A stretch of 64,000 nt of DNA from Streptomyces phaeofaciens (GCF_014648915.1 NZ_BMSA01000029.1:1-64000); one strand, 5' to 3'. Shown: positions 1-11,219, counted from the first letter of the stretch. Notes: generated by a model from the sequence alone, not told the origin. Made by a program: numbers and translations.

Positions 1-189
1 GGCCTGCCGTTCGTCGTCGCCCTCAACGGCTTCGACGGCTCGCAGCCCTACCAGCCCGACGAGGTGCGTGAGGCGCTCCAGATCGGACCCGACACCCCGA
101 TCATCACGACGGACGCCCGCCACCGCTCCGACGCCAAGTCGGCGCTCATCACCCTGGTCGAGCACGCGCTGATGGCCCGCCTGCGGTAG
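1..189 (+). CDS. cvnD: CvnD-type ATP/GTP-binding protein (3' end only)
   Basis: The last 62 codons of a gene that begins outside the window, open from base 1 to a TAG at 187-189. The visible segment (VVALNGFDG, then DEVREALQIGPDTPIITTDAR, ending LVEHALMARLR) looks like the C-terminus of the CvnD ATP/GTP-binding proteins of Streptomyces conservons, where D/A-type conservon proteins form a G-protein-like membrane system with a sensor-kinase-like CvnA. The nucleotide-binding P-loop lies outside the window, so the assignment rests on the tail and on the expected neighbourhood (accE-accB next to the cvn1 locus in S. coelicolor, from memory). A strong hairpin follows directly. Confidence 0.75.
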   Translation, partial: GLPFVVALNGFDGSQPYQPDEVREALQIGPDTPIITTDARHRSDAKSALITLVEHALMARLR

Positions 190-198
190 GCCCCCCGT

Positions 199-227
199 CC
201 CCGCCACCGCGTCGCGCGGTGGCGGGG
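199..227 (+). terminator. Terminator hairpin after cvnD
   Basis: A perfect 12-bp GC stem (199-210 with 216-227) and a 5-base loop, starting 10 bases after the cvnD stop and followed by TTCT. It has no long T-run, as is common in Streptomyces. Confidence 0.7.
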
Positions 228-275
228 TTCTGCGGTGCCGAACGGGCCTGCGGCTCACAGCACCTCACAGCACGT

Positions 276-317
276 ACGAAGAAGGGCCCCTCTCCGCGGA
301 GAGGGGCCCTTCTTCGT
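276..317. terminator. Long perfect palindrome, probable bidirectional terminator
   Basis: Bases 276-317 form a perfect 21-bp inverted repeat with no spacer, centred between 296 and 297. It lies between the converging cvnD (+) and accE (-) genes. On the minus strand it begins 30 bases after the accE stop. The length and symmetry fit a terminator for both directions. Confidence 0.7.
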
Positions 318-346
318 GTGTGTGGTGGCCTGAGGCCGCGTGGCGG

Positions 347-541
347 CTAGCGCCAGCTGTGCGGGGCGCGGAAGCCGCCCTCGCGCTCCAGGCGGCGCCA
401 GCCGGCCCTGGGGCGGCCTCGGTGGGTGGGGACGGGCTCGGAGGTACGGGCCGCGGCGCGGGCCAGGAGGATCGCCGTGATGGCGGCGACTTCCTCGGGC
501 TCGGCGTGACCCTTCTCGACGCGAATGTCGGGAGTGCTCAT
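347..541 (-). CDS. accE: Acyl-CoA carboxylase epsilon subunit AccE
   Basis: A 64-residue protein with the short actinobacterial epsilon-subunit pattern: IRVEKGHAEPEEVAAITAIL followed by an Ala/Arg-rich helix and a C-terminal W-R-x-x-E-R-x-G-G-F-R. Epsilon subunits bind the carboxyltransferase beta subunit and stimulate the acyl-CoA carboxylase holoenzyme built with a biotinylated alpha subunit encoded elsewhere. It lies 57 bases downstream of accB on the same strand, the usual accB-accE order. The start is the ATG at 541, with GGAG about 12 bases upstream. Confidence 0.9.
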   Translation of the reverse strand: MSTPDIRVEKGHAEPEEVAAITAILLARAAARTSEPVPTHRGRPRAGWRRLEREGGFRAPHSWR

Positions 542-598
542 GGCTGTCAGTCTCCGTGGATGAGGTTTCCGCAGGGGTACGGGGGAGGATCCGCCGGG

Positions 599-2203
599 TT
601 ACTGCGGGGGGTTGCCGTGCTTGCGGGACGGCAGGTCGGCGTGCTTCGACTGGAGCATCGCCAGGGAGCGGATGAGCACCTCGCGGGTCTCCGCCGGGTC
701 GATGACGTCGTCGACCAGGCCGCGCTCGGCCGCGTAGTACGGGTGCATCAGCTCGGACTTGTACTCCTTGACCATGCGCGCCCGCATGGCCTCGGGGTCC
801 TCCGCCTCGGCGATCTGACGCCGGAAGATGACGTTGGCGGCGCCTTCCGCGCCCATCACGGCGATCTCGTTCGTCGGCCAGGCGTAGGTGAGGTCGGCGC
901 CGATGGACTGGCTGTCCATGACGATGTAGGCACCGCCGTAGGCCTTGCGCAGGATCAGCGAGATCCGGGGCACGGTCGCGTTGCAGTAGGCGTAGAGGAG
1001 CTTCGCGCCGTGGCGGATGATGCCGCCGTGCTCCTGGTCGACGCCCGGGAGGAAGCCGGGGACGTCCAGGAAGGTGACGATCGGGATGTTGAAGGCGTCG
1101 CACATCTGGACGAAGCGCGCGGCCTTTTCGGACGCCTCGATGTCCAGCACGCCGGCCAGCGACTGCGGCTGGTTGGCGACGATGCCGACGACCTGGCCGT
1201 CCAGACGGGCCAGGGCGCAGATGATGTTGCGCGCCCAGCGCTCGTGGACCTCCAGGTACTCGCCGTCGTCGACGATCTCCTCGATGACCTTGGTCATGTC
1301 GTACGGCCGGTTGCCGTCCGCCGGGACCAGGTCGAGCAGGACGTCACCGCGGCGGTCGGCCGCGTCTCCCGACGCGACGCGCGGGGGGTTCTCGCGATTG
1401 TTCTGCGGGAGCATCGACAGGAGGTAGCGCACCTCCGCGATGCAGGTCTCCTCGTCGTCGTACGCGAAGTGGCAGACGCCGCTCGTCTCGGCGTGCACGT
1501 CGGCGCCGCCGAGGCCGTTCTGGGTGATCTCCTCGCCGGTGACCGCCTTGACGACGTCCGGGCCGGTGATGAACATCTGCGAGGTCTCGCGGACCATGAA
1601 GACGAAGTCGGTGAGGGCGGGGCTGTAGGCCGCGCCGCCCGCGCAGGGGCCGAGCATCACGGAGATCTGGGGGATCACGCCGGACGCCTTGGTGTTGCGC
1701 TGGAAGATGCCGCCGTAGCCGGCGAGGGCGGAGACGCCCTCCTGGATACGAGCGCCGGCGCCGTCGTTCAGCGAGACCAGCGGGGCCCCGGCCGCGATGG
1801 CCATGTCCATGATCTTGTGGATCTTCGTGGCGTGAGCCTCGCCCAGCGCGCCGCCGAAGATGCGGAAGTCATGGGCGTAGACGAAGACCGTCCGGCCCTC
1901 CACCGTGCCCCAGCCGGTGATGACACCGTCGGTGAACGGCTTCTTGGCCTCCAGGCCGAAACCGGTCGCCCGGTGCCGGCGGAGCTGCTCGACCTCCTGG
2001 AAGGACCCCGGGTCGAGGAGCAGCTCGATGCGCTCCCGGGCGGTCAGCTTGCCCTTGGCGTGCTGCGCCTGGGTCGCCTTCTCGCTCGGGCCGGCCAGCG
2101 CCTGGGCACGGATCTGGTGCAGCTCGGCCACGCGGCCGCGCGCATCCGTGGGTTCCGAAGGCTCTGCGGTCTGCTCGCCCGTCGTCTCTTCCAAAACGGT
2201 CAT
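599..2203 (-). CDS. accB: Acyl-CoA carboxylase beta (carboxyltransferase) subunit AccB
   Basis: A 534-aa carboxyltransferase of the crotonase fold. It moves carboxyl from biotin to acyl-CoA, giving malonyl-CoA and methylmalonyl-CoA for fatty acid and polyketide synthesis. Visible signatures are AKGKLTARERIELLLDPGSF near the N-terminus, the oxyanion segment GPCAGGAAYSPALTDF, and the acyl-pocket segment KAYGGAYIVMDSQ. In the last one, residue 427 is Ile. In S. coelicolor this position is Asp422 in propionyl-specific PccB and Ile420 in AccB, and it governs substrate choice, so this gene is AccB-like and probably accepts acetyl-, propionyl- and butyryl-CoA. The first about 30 residues are a variable Glu/Thr-rich leader. 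The minus-strand start at 2203 is preceded by TAAGGT. accE follows. Confidence 0.95.
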   Translation of the reverse strand: MTVLEETTGEQTAEPSEPTDARGRVAELHQIRAQALAGPSEKATQAQHAKGKLTARERIELLLDPGSFQEVEQLRRHRATGFGLEAKKPFTDGVITGWGTVEGRTVFVYAHDFRIFGGALGEAHATKIHKIMDMAIAAGAPLVSLNDGAGARIQEGVSALAGYGGIFQRNTKASGVIPQISVMLGPCAGGAAYSPALTDFVFMVRETSQMFITGPDVVKAVTGEEITQNGLGGADVHAETSGVCHFAYDDEETCIAEVRYLLSMLPQNNRENPPRVASGDAADRRGDVLLDLVPADGNRPYDMTKVIEEIVDDGEYLEVHERWARNIICALARLDGQVVGIVANQPQSLAGVLDIEASEKAARFVQMCDAFNIPIVTFLDVPGFLPGVDQEHGGIIRHGAKLLYAYCNATVPRISLILRKAYGGAYIVMDSQSIGADLTYAWPTNEIAVMGAEGAANVIFRRQIAEAEDPEAMRARMVKEYKSELMHPYYAAERGLVDDVIDPAETREVLIRSLAMLQSKHADLPSRKHGNPPQ

Positions 2204-2636
2204 GTAGTGACCTTACGAAGCCCACCAAGGAAAGCGAGACGTCGACTCCGTACAGTCTCCGGCGCGTTTTCCTGGTACCCCTGAACAGAACCCGGGGGGC
2301 ATGCAGCCGTTCCGACTGCTCAGAGGCCCTCGCCGTTGTGGGGGTCCGACAAAGGGCGGGGGTGAGATCCCCTTCACATCCGACCCCTCGACGGCTCGGC
2401 CGACCGGGTGACGGGGGTGCGCCCGACTCCGCCGGCCGGGGGATCCGGCCGCTCCCGATCCACACTCGATCCACCCCCGACCCGCTCACCACCCGCCCTC
2501 CATCCCCTCGCGACACACCCCCACAGAGATGTTGAATATTGAACGGAATAGGTCTATGGTCGTCCTCGTTGGAAGTCGTTGAGGATTAAACATCCTGGAC
2601 CTTCACCCCGCCCGCCCCGTCCCCAAGGAGCACACC
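2204..2636. other. Divergent control region between accB and the YceI gene
   Basis: 433 bases with no convincing gene. Most is GC-rich. The exception is an A/T-rich island at about 2530-2600 that holds two direct copies of TTGAA (within 2532-2543) and an inverted repeat AGGAT-N5-ATCCT around 2582-2596. These are candidate operator elements for the YceI gene. I could not place a promoter for accB with confidence. Confidence 0.45.
2532..2560 (+). promoter_or_regulatory. Candidate promoter for the YceI gene
   Basis: TTGAAT (2532-2537), 17 bases, TATGGT (2555-2560) gives a plausible sigma-70-class promoter in the only A/T-rich part of the intergenic region, about 75 bases before the ATG. The -35 element overlaps the repeated TTGAATA/TTGAAC motif, so a repressor could compete with polymerase here. 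Confidence 0.4.
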
Positions 2637-3245
2637 ATGGGTATCTTCGGCCGCAAGAGCGACACCGAGACCGCCACCGCCACCATCGCCCCCGTGAACC
2701 CGGAGCTGGCCGCCCTGACCGGCGACTACACGATCGACGCGTCCCACTCCAGCCTCGGCTTCGTCGCCCGTCACGCCATGGTCACCAACGTCAAGGGCAA
2801 GTTCCTCGACTTCAGCGGCACGCTGCACCTGGACGGCACGGACCCGTCGCGCTCCACCGCCTCCCTCGACGTCACGATGGAGAGCATCGACACGGGCTCC
2901 GCGGACCGCGACGGCCACCTCAAGAGCGCCGACTTCTTCAAGACCGACGAGTTCCCGACGATGACGTTCCGCTCCACGGGCGCGGAGGCCCTCGGCGGCG
3001 ACGACTACCGCATCACCGGTGACCTGTCCATCCTCGGCGTCACCAAGCCGCTCACCATCGACCTCGAGTTCAACGGTTCCGCCAAGGACCCGTTCGGCAA
3101 CGAGCGCGTCGGCTTCGAGGGCAAGGCGGAGATCCTGCGCTCCGAGTGGGGCCTGACCTGGAACGCGGCGCTGGAGACGGGCGGCGTTCTCGTTTCGGAC
3201 AAGATCAAGCTGAACTTCGACATCTCGGCGATCAAGAACGCCTGA
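2637..3245 (+). CDS. YceI family lipid-binding protein
   Basis: A 202-aa protein with a YceI domain over almost its whole length: GDYTIDASHSSLGFVARHAM, VKGKFLDFSGTLHLDG, and SILGVTKPLTIDLEFNG near the C-terminus, the classic landmarks of this lipocalin-like beta-barrel, which binds isoprenoid or other lipid chains in studied members. There is no signal peptide; the first about 30 residues are a Lys/Thr/Ala-rich leader, so the protein is probably cytoplasmic. AAGGAG sits 6 bases before the ATG. A strong terminator hairpin follows, so it is likely monocistronic. The physiological ligand cannot be read from the sequence. Confidence 0.93.
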   Translation: MGIFGRKSDTETATATIAPVNPELAALTGDYTIDASHSSLGFVARHAMVTNVKGKFLDFSGTLHLDGTDPSRSTASLDVTMESIDTGSADRDGHLKSADFFKTDEFPTMTFRSTGAEALGGDDYRITGDLSILGVTKPLTIDLEFNGSAKDPFGNERVGFEGKAEILRSEWGLTWNAALETGGVLVSDKIKLNFDISAIKNA

Positions 3246-3287
3246 CAATACGCCTAAATAGGGCATATCCAAGCGATACGCAGCAAG

Positions 3288-3320
3288 AAGGGGCCGGAAG
3301 TGATCAACTTCCGGCCCCTT
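3288..3320 (+). terminator. Terminator of the YceI gene
   Basis: A perfect 14-bp stem (3288-3301 with 3307-3320) with loop GATCA, 43 bases after the YceI stop. It overlaps the upstream in-frame ATG at 3300 of the next gene, which argues that the downstream gene starts at 3348 instead. Confidence 0.8.
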
Positions 3321-3347
3321 GCTGTGACCTGTGCCACAGTCGCGGAC

Positions 3348-3986
3348 ATGAGCACCAGGACAGGGCCCCAGCACTACCCGGGCGCGAACCGGGACCACTG
3401 GTTCCAGGAGAAGTTCGGCGGCGACCGCATGGAGGTCAACGTCGTCGTCCTGCACACCACGGAGGGCCGGTCGCTGCCCGACTACCAGGGCGGCGCGAGC
3501 GCGCCGAACCTCACGGCGGTACCGGACCTCGCCACCGGCAAGCTGAAGTGGTTCCAGCACTTCGACATCGACATCTCCTCACGCGCGCTCGCCAACCTGC
3601 GCGGCGGCGTCGAGACGAACACCCTCAACGTCTGCCAGGTGGAGCTTGTCGGCACCTGCGACCCCAAGACCCACGCCAAATGGACGGCGAGCGGCAAGGG
3701 ACACGTCTACTGGCCCAAGGCCCCCGAGTGGGCGCTGCGCGGGGTGGCCCGCTTCCTGGCGTGGACCCACCTCCATCACGACGTGCCGCTGCGCGGGCCG
3801 ACCCTGTGGCCCGCGTTCCCCAAGTCCTTCGGGAACGCGGGCGGACAGCGGATGAGCCATACGAGCTGGAACGCCTTCAAGGGCGTGTGCGGTCACATGC
3901 ACGTCCCGGAGAACGACCACGGCGATCCGGGCGGGATCGACTTCGAGGAACTGCTCGGCTTCGCCAAGTCGGCGGCCCAGGACTGA
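3348..3986 (+). CDS. Probable N-acetylmuramoyl-L-alanine amidase (Amidase_2/PGRP-like)
   Basis: About 212 residues from the ATG at 3348. Amidase_2-like landmarks are VVVLHTTEGRSLPDY (first candidate zinc His), a central VCQVELVG strand, a WALRGVARFLAW helix and the C-terminal GHMHVPENDHGDPG, where the two His and the Asp-Pro-Gly resemble the GH-x-x-x-x-x-x-x-DPG end of T7-lysozyme-type zinc amidases. There is no signal peptide, so either it acts inside the cell, it is released by lysis, or the substrate is not mature peptidoglycan. An in-frame ATG at 3300 falls inside the upstream terminator and is rejected. A phage-endolysin origin is possible, but there are no phage genes nearby. Confidence 0.7.
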   Translation: MSTRTGPQHYPGANRDHWFQEKFGGDRMEVNVVVLHTTEGRSLPDYQGGASAPNLTAVPDLATGKLKWFQHFDIDISSRALANLRGGVETNTLNVCQVELVGTCDPKTHAKWTASGKGHVYWPKAPEWALRGVARFLAWTHLHHDVPLRGPTLWPAFPKSFGNAGGQRMSHTSWNAFKGVCGHMHVPENDHGDPGGIDFEELLGFAKSAAQD

Positions 3987-3991
3987 ACGGA

Positions 3992-4058
3992 CGCAGGACC
4001 GGGCGGACGCGGGACCGAGCACGGCGCGGGACCGAGCGCCGCGCCGGACCGGGCACCG
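3992..4058. repeat. Four imperfect 16-17 bp tandem repeats
   Basis: Units starting at 3992, 4008, 4025 and 4042 share the core CGCGGGACCGAGC with one or two substitutions. They fill the gap between two converging genes (stops at 3986 and 4060). No clear single hairpin stands out. Confidence 0.7.
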
Positions 4059-4059
4059 C

Positions 4060-4641
4060 TCACGAGGTCCCGGCGGCCGCCTCCAGCTTCGCCACGGCGG
4101 CCGCCACCCGAGCCTCCCGGCTCCGCGGGGTCCGGGCCCGCAGCACACCGAGCATGACGAGATACCGGTCCGTGCGGCCCAGCCCGTCGAACACCGCCCC
4201 GGCCCGGGGGTGGGCCGCCAGCGCGGCCACCAGCTCCCGCGGCACGGCAGCCTCCTTCTGCGAGGCGTACGCCGCGGCCCAGCGCCCGTCGGCCCGCGCG
4301 GCCGCCACCTCGGCGAGACCGGCCGGCCGCATCCGTCCCTCGGCGGTGAGCTCCTCGACCCGCCGCACGTTCACCGCCGACCAGAGGCTGCCGGGCCGCC
4401 GCGGGGTGATCCGCTGGAGGTAGTGGGTGGCGTCGAGCCCCTTGCGGTGCCCGGTGATCCAGCCGTGGCAGAGGGCCACGTCGTTGACGTCCCGCGCACC
4501 GACCGAGACCGCCCCGGCGTCCTTCTTGGCCACCTTCACCCACAGGCCCGCCCGCGGGGCCGGGTGCCGGGCGAGCCAGTCGTCGAGGGCGTCGGCGGAG
4601 GCGAAGGGGAGGGCGGTGTCGGGATCCGCTGCTGAGGGCAT
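4060..4641 (-). CDS. YdeI/OmpD-associated family protein
   Basis: 193 aa from the ATG at 4641. The N-terminal half carries the YdeI/OmpD-associated pattern: a short strand then W-L-A-R-H-P...GLWVKVAKKDAG, DVALCHGWITGHRKGLD and YLQRITPRRPGSLWS. The C-terminal half is the usual helical region ending in Ala-rich helices. Family members are described as bacteriocin-protection or stress-related proteins, and their biochemical role is unclear. It converges on the amidase-like gene. The Shine-Dalgarno is weak. Confidence 0.85.
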   Translation of the reverse strand: MPSAADPDTALPFASADALDDWLARHPAPRAGLWVKVAKKDAGAVSVGARDVNDVALCHGWITGHRKGLDATHYLQRITPRRPGSLWSAVNVRRVEELTAEGRMRPAGLAEVAAARADGRWAAAYASQKEAAVPRELVAALAAHPRAGAVFDGLGRTDRYLVMLGVLRARTPRSREARVAAAVAKLEAAAGTS

Positions 4642-5019
4642 GGGGACACCGTAGGAGTGCAGTAGGCCGGATACCGTCCTAGTGCCGGTGTCCCATCGGC
4701 GACAGCGCCTCGGCGTCGACTGGATGCCGTTGTTCGAGGACGAGGCGCGGATCGATCTCATGTGCGGGCCGGGGGACGACGGGCACCGGTGCGGCTCGGG
4801 GCGGCCTCGGCGTAGCGGGGCCGGGTGCCGCGGGAGGGGTGCCGTGGAAGGGGTGGCTGAATCGGCCCCCTTGTGCGTGGGCTCACAGGGTTCACATAAT
4901 CCAGCAACAGATTTGACCTGACCATGCCAGGGCATGGCCCTTTCTTTGCCGTGTGATCTGACATGGGCACGTCAAGCCATGATCTCTCATGGTCCACCCC
5001 CCCACACGGAGGCAGCACC
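4642..5019. other. Upstream region of sprT
   Basis: 378 bases with no supported gene. Near the sprT side there is a perfect inverted repeat, CCATGCC-AG-GGCATGG at 4922-4937, followed by CCCTTTCTTTG, embedded in a relatively A/T-rich stretch (4890-4960). It could be an operator or an attenuating hairpin for the protease gene. No reliable -10/-35 pair could be chosen. Confidence 0.45.
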
Positions 5020-5802
5020 TTGAAGAAGCTCCTCACCGCCCTCAAGAGACTCGCGGCCGTCGGCGCCGTCGCACTCGCCGTCGCCAGCCTTCAGCCGGTG
5101 TCGTCCGCACAGGCCGCCCCCTCGCCCGTCGTCGGCGGGACCCGCGCCGCCCAGGGCGAGTTCCCGTTCATGGTCCGGCTCTCGATGGGCTGCGGCGGCG
5201 CCCTGTACACCCAGCAGATCGTGCTCACCGCCGCGCACTGCGTGGGCAGCACCGGCGCGAACACCAGCATCACCGCCACCGCCGGTGTCGTGGACCTCCA
5301 GTCCACCAGCGGCCGGGTGCAGGTCCGCTCCACCTACGTCTACCGGGCCCCCGGCTACAACGGCAACGGCAAGGACTGGGCTCTGATCAAGCTCGCGCAG
5401 CCCATCAACCTGCCGACGCTGAAGATCGCCACCACGACGCAGTACAACACCGGCACGTTCACCGTCGCCGGGTGGGGCTCGGCCTCCGAGGGCGGGGCCC
5501 AGCAGCGGTACCTGCTGAAGGCCACCGTGCCGTTCGTCAGTGACGCGACCTGCCGCTCGTACAGCGGTTACAGCGGGCTCGTCGCGAGCGACGAGATCTG
5601 TGCCGGATACACGGCCGGCGGGGTCGACACCTGTCAGGGCGACTCGGGCGGCCCGATGTTCCGCCGGGACTCCGCCAACGCGTGGATCCAGGTCGGCATC
5701 GTGAGCTGGGGCATCGGCTGCGCCCGGCCCAACGCCCCGGGCGTCTACTCCGAGGTGTCCACCTTCGCCTCGGCGATCGCCTCCGCGGCGGCCTCGCTCT
5801 GA
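5020..5802 (+). CDS. sprT: Secreted trypsin-like serine protease SprT
   Basis: 260 aa from a TTG start at 5020 with GGAGG 7 bases upstream. Residues 1-32 form a Sec signal (LKRLAAVGAVALAVASLQ, cleaved after AQA), then a four-residue propeptide APSP, then mature VVGGTRAAQGEFPF. The S1A triad is intact: His73 (TAAHC), Asp119 (KDWALIKL) and Ser209 (CQGDSGGP). Asp203, six before the Ser, is the S1-pocket Asp that gives Arg/Lys specificity. Six Cys are placed for disulfides. The sequence closely resembles Streptomyces griseus trypsin, an exported protease of the developmental programme. An ATG at 4963 would add a hydrophilic N-terminus ahead of the signal and is unlikely. Confidence 0.97.
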   Translation: MKKLLTALKRLAAVGAVALAVASLQPVSSAQAAPSPVVGGTRAAQGEFPFMVRLSMGCGGALYTQQIVLTAAHCVGSTGANTSITATAGVVDLQSTSGRVQVRSTYVYRAPGYNGNGKDWALIKLAQPINLPTLKIATTTQYNTGTFTVAGWGSASEGGAQQRYLLKATVPFVSDATCRSYSGYSGLVASDEICAGYTAGGVDTCQGDSGGPMFRRDSANAWIQVGIVSWGIGCARPNAPGVYSEVSTFASAIASAAASL

Positions 5803-5918
5803 CACCCCCCCGCCGGGACGTCGTGAGCCGTCTCGGCCGTACGGGATCCACGGGTCCGGCGCCGCACCGCGCCGGGCCCGTTCCGCCGTGCGGGGCCCGT
5901 GCGGGGACGGGAGCCGTT

Positions 5919-7292
5919 CTAGAACCCTCCGCCGAAGTCGCCGCCGCCGAAGTCCCCTCCCCCGAGGCCCCCGCCGTCGCCGAAGCCGCCGAAGTCGCCC
6001 GCGTCGAAGTCGGCGCCGGAGACGTCACCGCCCTCGTAGCCGCCGAAGTCGCCGTAGCCGGTGCCGTAGTCGGTGCCGTAGGACGGGGCGGCCATCATGC
6101 CGCCGAGCATCGTGCCGATGAGCAGGCCGGGCAGAAGGCCGCCGCCGAAGTAGCCGCCGGCCCAGGGGCCGTAGGCCGGGCCCGCCTCCCAGTACGGGCG
6201 GCGGCCGTAGTCGCTGTCGACCTCACGGATCACCGGGTCGCGGCCGTCCGCCAGCCGGGTGGCGTCCGCCGCGCAGACCGGGACCTCGCGCGGGGACCCG
6301 CCGGGCGGTGTCCAGGCGGCGTCGGTGGCGGAGGGGCCGTGGCGGGGGTCGAAGAAGCAGGGCGGGCGGCGTTCGGGCAGGGCGCGGCGCTCGCGGCGGG
6401 CGGCCAGCCGGGCCAGGCAGAAGCGGCCGTCCTCCAGCGCCTCGGTGACCGGGCGGACGTCCTCCGGCCGGTTCGCCGCCGCCATGGCCGACTTGGCCCG
6501 GTCGTAGGCGTCCAGGGCACGCTCGTAGTCGGCGCGCATGGCGTCGTCGGCCCCGGGCTCGGAGGGGTGGAAGTCCAGCCGGTCGAGTTCCTCGCCGAAA
6601 GCGGTGATGTCCTCGTCGACGACGACCCGCAGCCGTTCGAGGGCGGCGCGCTGTTCCTCCGCGTGCCGCCTGCGGTTGCGTCGGACCAGCGTGTAGGCGC
6701 CCGCGCCGCCGGCCAGCAGCACCACGCCCGCGGTGACGAGCCCGGCCGTCGACACCCCGCCGCCCCCGCCGGACGAGCTCCAGCTCGCGGGCGCCGAGCC
6801 GCCCATGTTGGCCAGGGCGCGGTCGGTGAAGTCGTTCAGCTGGGCCGCGGGGTCCGTGGCGTCGCTCTCGCCCTCGACGCTGTCGACGAGGTTGCGCACG
6901 GCCTGGCGCGGCAGGACCGAGGAGTCGGCGCGGGCGTCGAAGAGCTCGCCCAGCCGGATCGCGTAGAGGCCGGTGACGCCGGTGGCGGTGCGCAGGTCGG
7001 TGAAGAGGTCCTCGGTCGGGTACCCGGCCGGGAGGACCGCGATGAACAGGGGCTTGTCGGCGCTCTCGATCTTCTTCTGGAGGGCGCGCGCGTCCGCCGG
7101 GGACAGCTGGCCGGATGCCCCGGGGTCGACGTAGACCGGGCCCTCGCGCAGCGCCTGGGCGATCGTCGAGACACTGGTGGCCGCGTCGGCGCGCGGCGCG
7201 CCCGCCGTCAGCATGGCCAGGACGGCCAGGACGGCGAGCGCGACCGCGGCCGGCAGGGTGAGGGGGCTCCGGGCCGATGGCACGACCTTCAT
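5919..7292 (-). CDS. Secreted/membrane protein with Gly-Asp-Phe-rich tail
   Basis: 457 aa. Residues 1-37 look like a signal peptide (LAVLAVLAMLTAG then PRADA). An extracytoplasmic domain follows (PVYVDPGASGQLSPADARAL, then FIAVLPAGYPTEDLF) that resembles the alpha/beta extracytoplasmic domains found in TPM-type and related proteins. One transmembrane helix lies near residues 180-200, then a basic stop-transfer RRNRRRH, a helical cytoplasmic part, a Cys pair region (PPCFFDP ... VPVCAADA) and a C-terminal tail of Tyr/Gly/Asp/Phe repeats ending GGGDFGGGDFGGGF. I do not recognise a function. It lies 62 bases downstream of the GH3 gene and may be co-transcribed. Confidence 0.8.
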   Translation of the reverse strand: MKVVPSARSPLTLPAAVALAVLAVLAMLTAGAPRADAATSVSTIAQALREGPVYVDPGASGQLSPADARALQKKIESADKPLFIAVLPAGYPTEDLFTDLRTATGVTGLYAIRLGELFDARADSSVLPRQAVRNLVDSVEGESDATDPAAQLNDFTDRALANMGGSAPASWSSSGGGGGVSTAGLVTAGVVLLAGGAGAYTLVRRNRRRHAEEQRAALERLRVVVDEDITAFGEELDRLDFHPSEPGADDAMRADYERALDAYDRAKSAMAAANRPEDVRPVTEALEDGRFCLARLAARRERRALPERRPPCFFDPRHGPSATDAAWTPPGGSPREVPVCAADATRLADGRDPVIREVDSDYGRRPYWEAGPAYGPWAGGYFGGGLLPGLLIGTMLGGMMAAPSYGTDYGTGYGDFGGYEGGDVSGADFDAGDFGGFGDGGGLGGGDFGGGDFGGGF

Positions 7293-7354
7293 ACCTAGAA
7301 ACTACCTGAATCCCACCAAACCGGTCATCGGAAGCGGACGGGGACGGCCGGCTT

Positions 7355-10384
<3,030 letters not shown>

Positions 10385-10398
10385 GGACCTTCCCTCGG

Positions 10399-10435
10399 CT
10401 CTCGGGTCTCGGGTCACGGGTCACGGGTCACTGGG
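10399..10435. repeat. Short CGGGTCx tandem repeats before the GH3 gene
   Basis: Five near-copies of CTCGGGT/CACGGGT run head to tail just upstream (minus-strand sense) of the GH3 start. Further upstream, an inverted repeat TCACG-T-CGTGA occurs around 10463-10473. Either could be a regulator site; neither matches the TGGGAGCGCTCCCA operator of CebR. Confidence 0.45.
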
Positions 10436-10598
10436 GCTCGCACGGTTCACTCATGCCTTAGATCACGTCGTGAGTTAACTGGCGCCACGCAGACCCGTCA
10501 AGACGTCCCGTCGGGAGGAGCGAGCCGCACCCGCACCGGGCGTGCCCCGGGCCGGTGCCGGGTGGACGATGGGGGAAAACCGATCTGGAGTCCGACAC

Positions 10599-11186
10599 AT
10601 GACCACAGCACGGGACCTGTTGTTCGTCTCCCTGGACGTACGGTCCGCCCGGCCCGTCGAGCGGGGAGACCTGTCGCTCGCCCTGGCGGGAGCCGAACTG
10701 GCCGATCTGCTCGGCACCGAGGCCGTCACGCTGGACGACGACCGCATCGTGCCCGGGCTGGCGCCGGCCACGGGCGACCGGCTGCTGGACGAGGCCGCGG
10801 CGGCCGTCGTCCGGCAGCCACCGTACGAGTCCGTCGAGGACTGGCTGTGGCGCCGGGGCGACGGGCTGGCCGCCGCCTACGCCGCCGCCCTGGAGGCCGA
10901 GGAGCGGGCCGGCCGGCCCCGCCGCACCTGGCGGCGGGGCGCTCCGGCCGACTCGCCGGCCCGGCACGACGCGGCCGCCCGCTGGGCCTCCCGCGAGCCG
11001 GTGCTCGCCGGGCTGGCGGCCGCCCTGGGCATCCCCGAGGAGACGGCGGTCGAACCCGTGGACCTCACCGACGACACGGAGACCGTACTGGCGGCCGTGG
11101 GCGGCGCGCTGAACGAACTGGAGGCCGTACGGCAGCGGCGCCGCATCGAGGACGCCGCCTACGACAACGTCTGGCGGGGCCCCTGA
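10599..11186 (+). CDS. GPP34 family phosphoprotein
   Basis: 195 aa from the ATG at 10599, with CTGGAG 8 bases upstream. The pattern RDLLFVSLDV, LSLALAGAELADLLGTEAV, and a C-terminal helical region ending LEAVRQRRRIEDAAYDNVW matches bacterial GPP34 (Golgi phosphoprotein 3-like) proteins, abundant in Streptomyces and of unknown bacterial function; the eukaryotic relatives bind phosphoinositides. It is divergent from the GH3 gene and convergent with cimA. Confidence 0.85.
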   Translation: MTTARDLLFVSLDVRSARPVERGDLSLALAGAELADLLGTEAVTLDDDRIVPGLAPATGDRLLDEAAAAVVRQPPYESVEDWLWRRGDGLAAAYAAALEAEERAGRPRRTWRRGAPADSPARHDAAARWASREPVLAGLAAALGIPEETAVEPVDLTDDTETVLAAVGGALNELEAVRQRRRIEDAAYDNVWRGP

Positions 11187-11219
11187 CGCCGGACCGCCCG
11201 GGGTGCGGCGGCCCGCCGG

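Noticed and set aside
320..2284. Long plus-strand open frame across accE-accB
   Set aside because: Arg/Ala/Gly/Val-rich composition with no motifs; it is antisense to a clear carboxylase gene.
3300..3348. Upstream ATG at 3300 as start of the amidase-like gene
   Set aside because: It lies inside the terminator of the preceding gene and codes no family residues.
4963..5020. ATG at 4963 as start of the trypsin
   Set aside because: It adds a hydrophilic stretch before the signal peptide; the TTG at 5020 has a GGAGG at the right distance.
10399..10435. CGGGTC repeats as a known sugar-repressor operator
   Set aside because: They do not match the CebR palindrome, and no regulator gene is adjacent.
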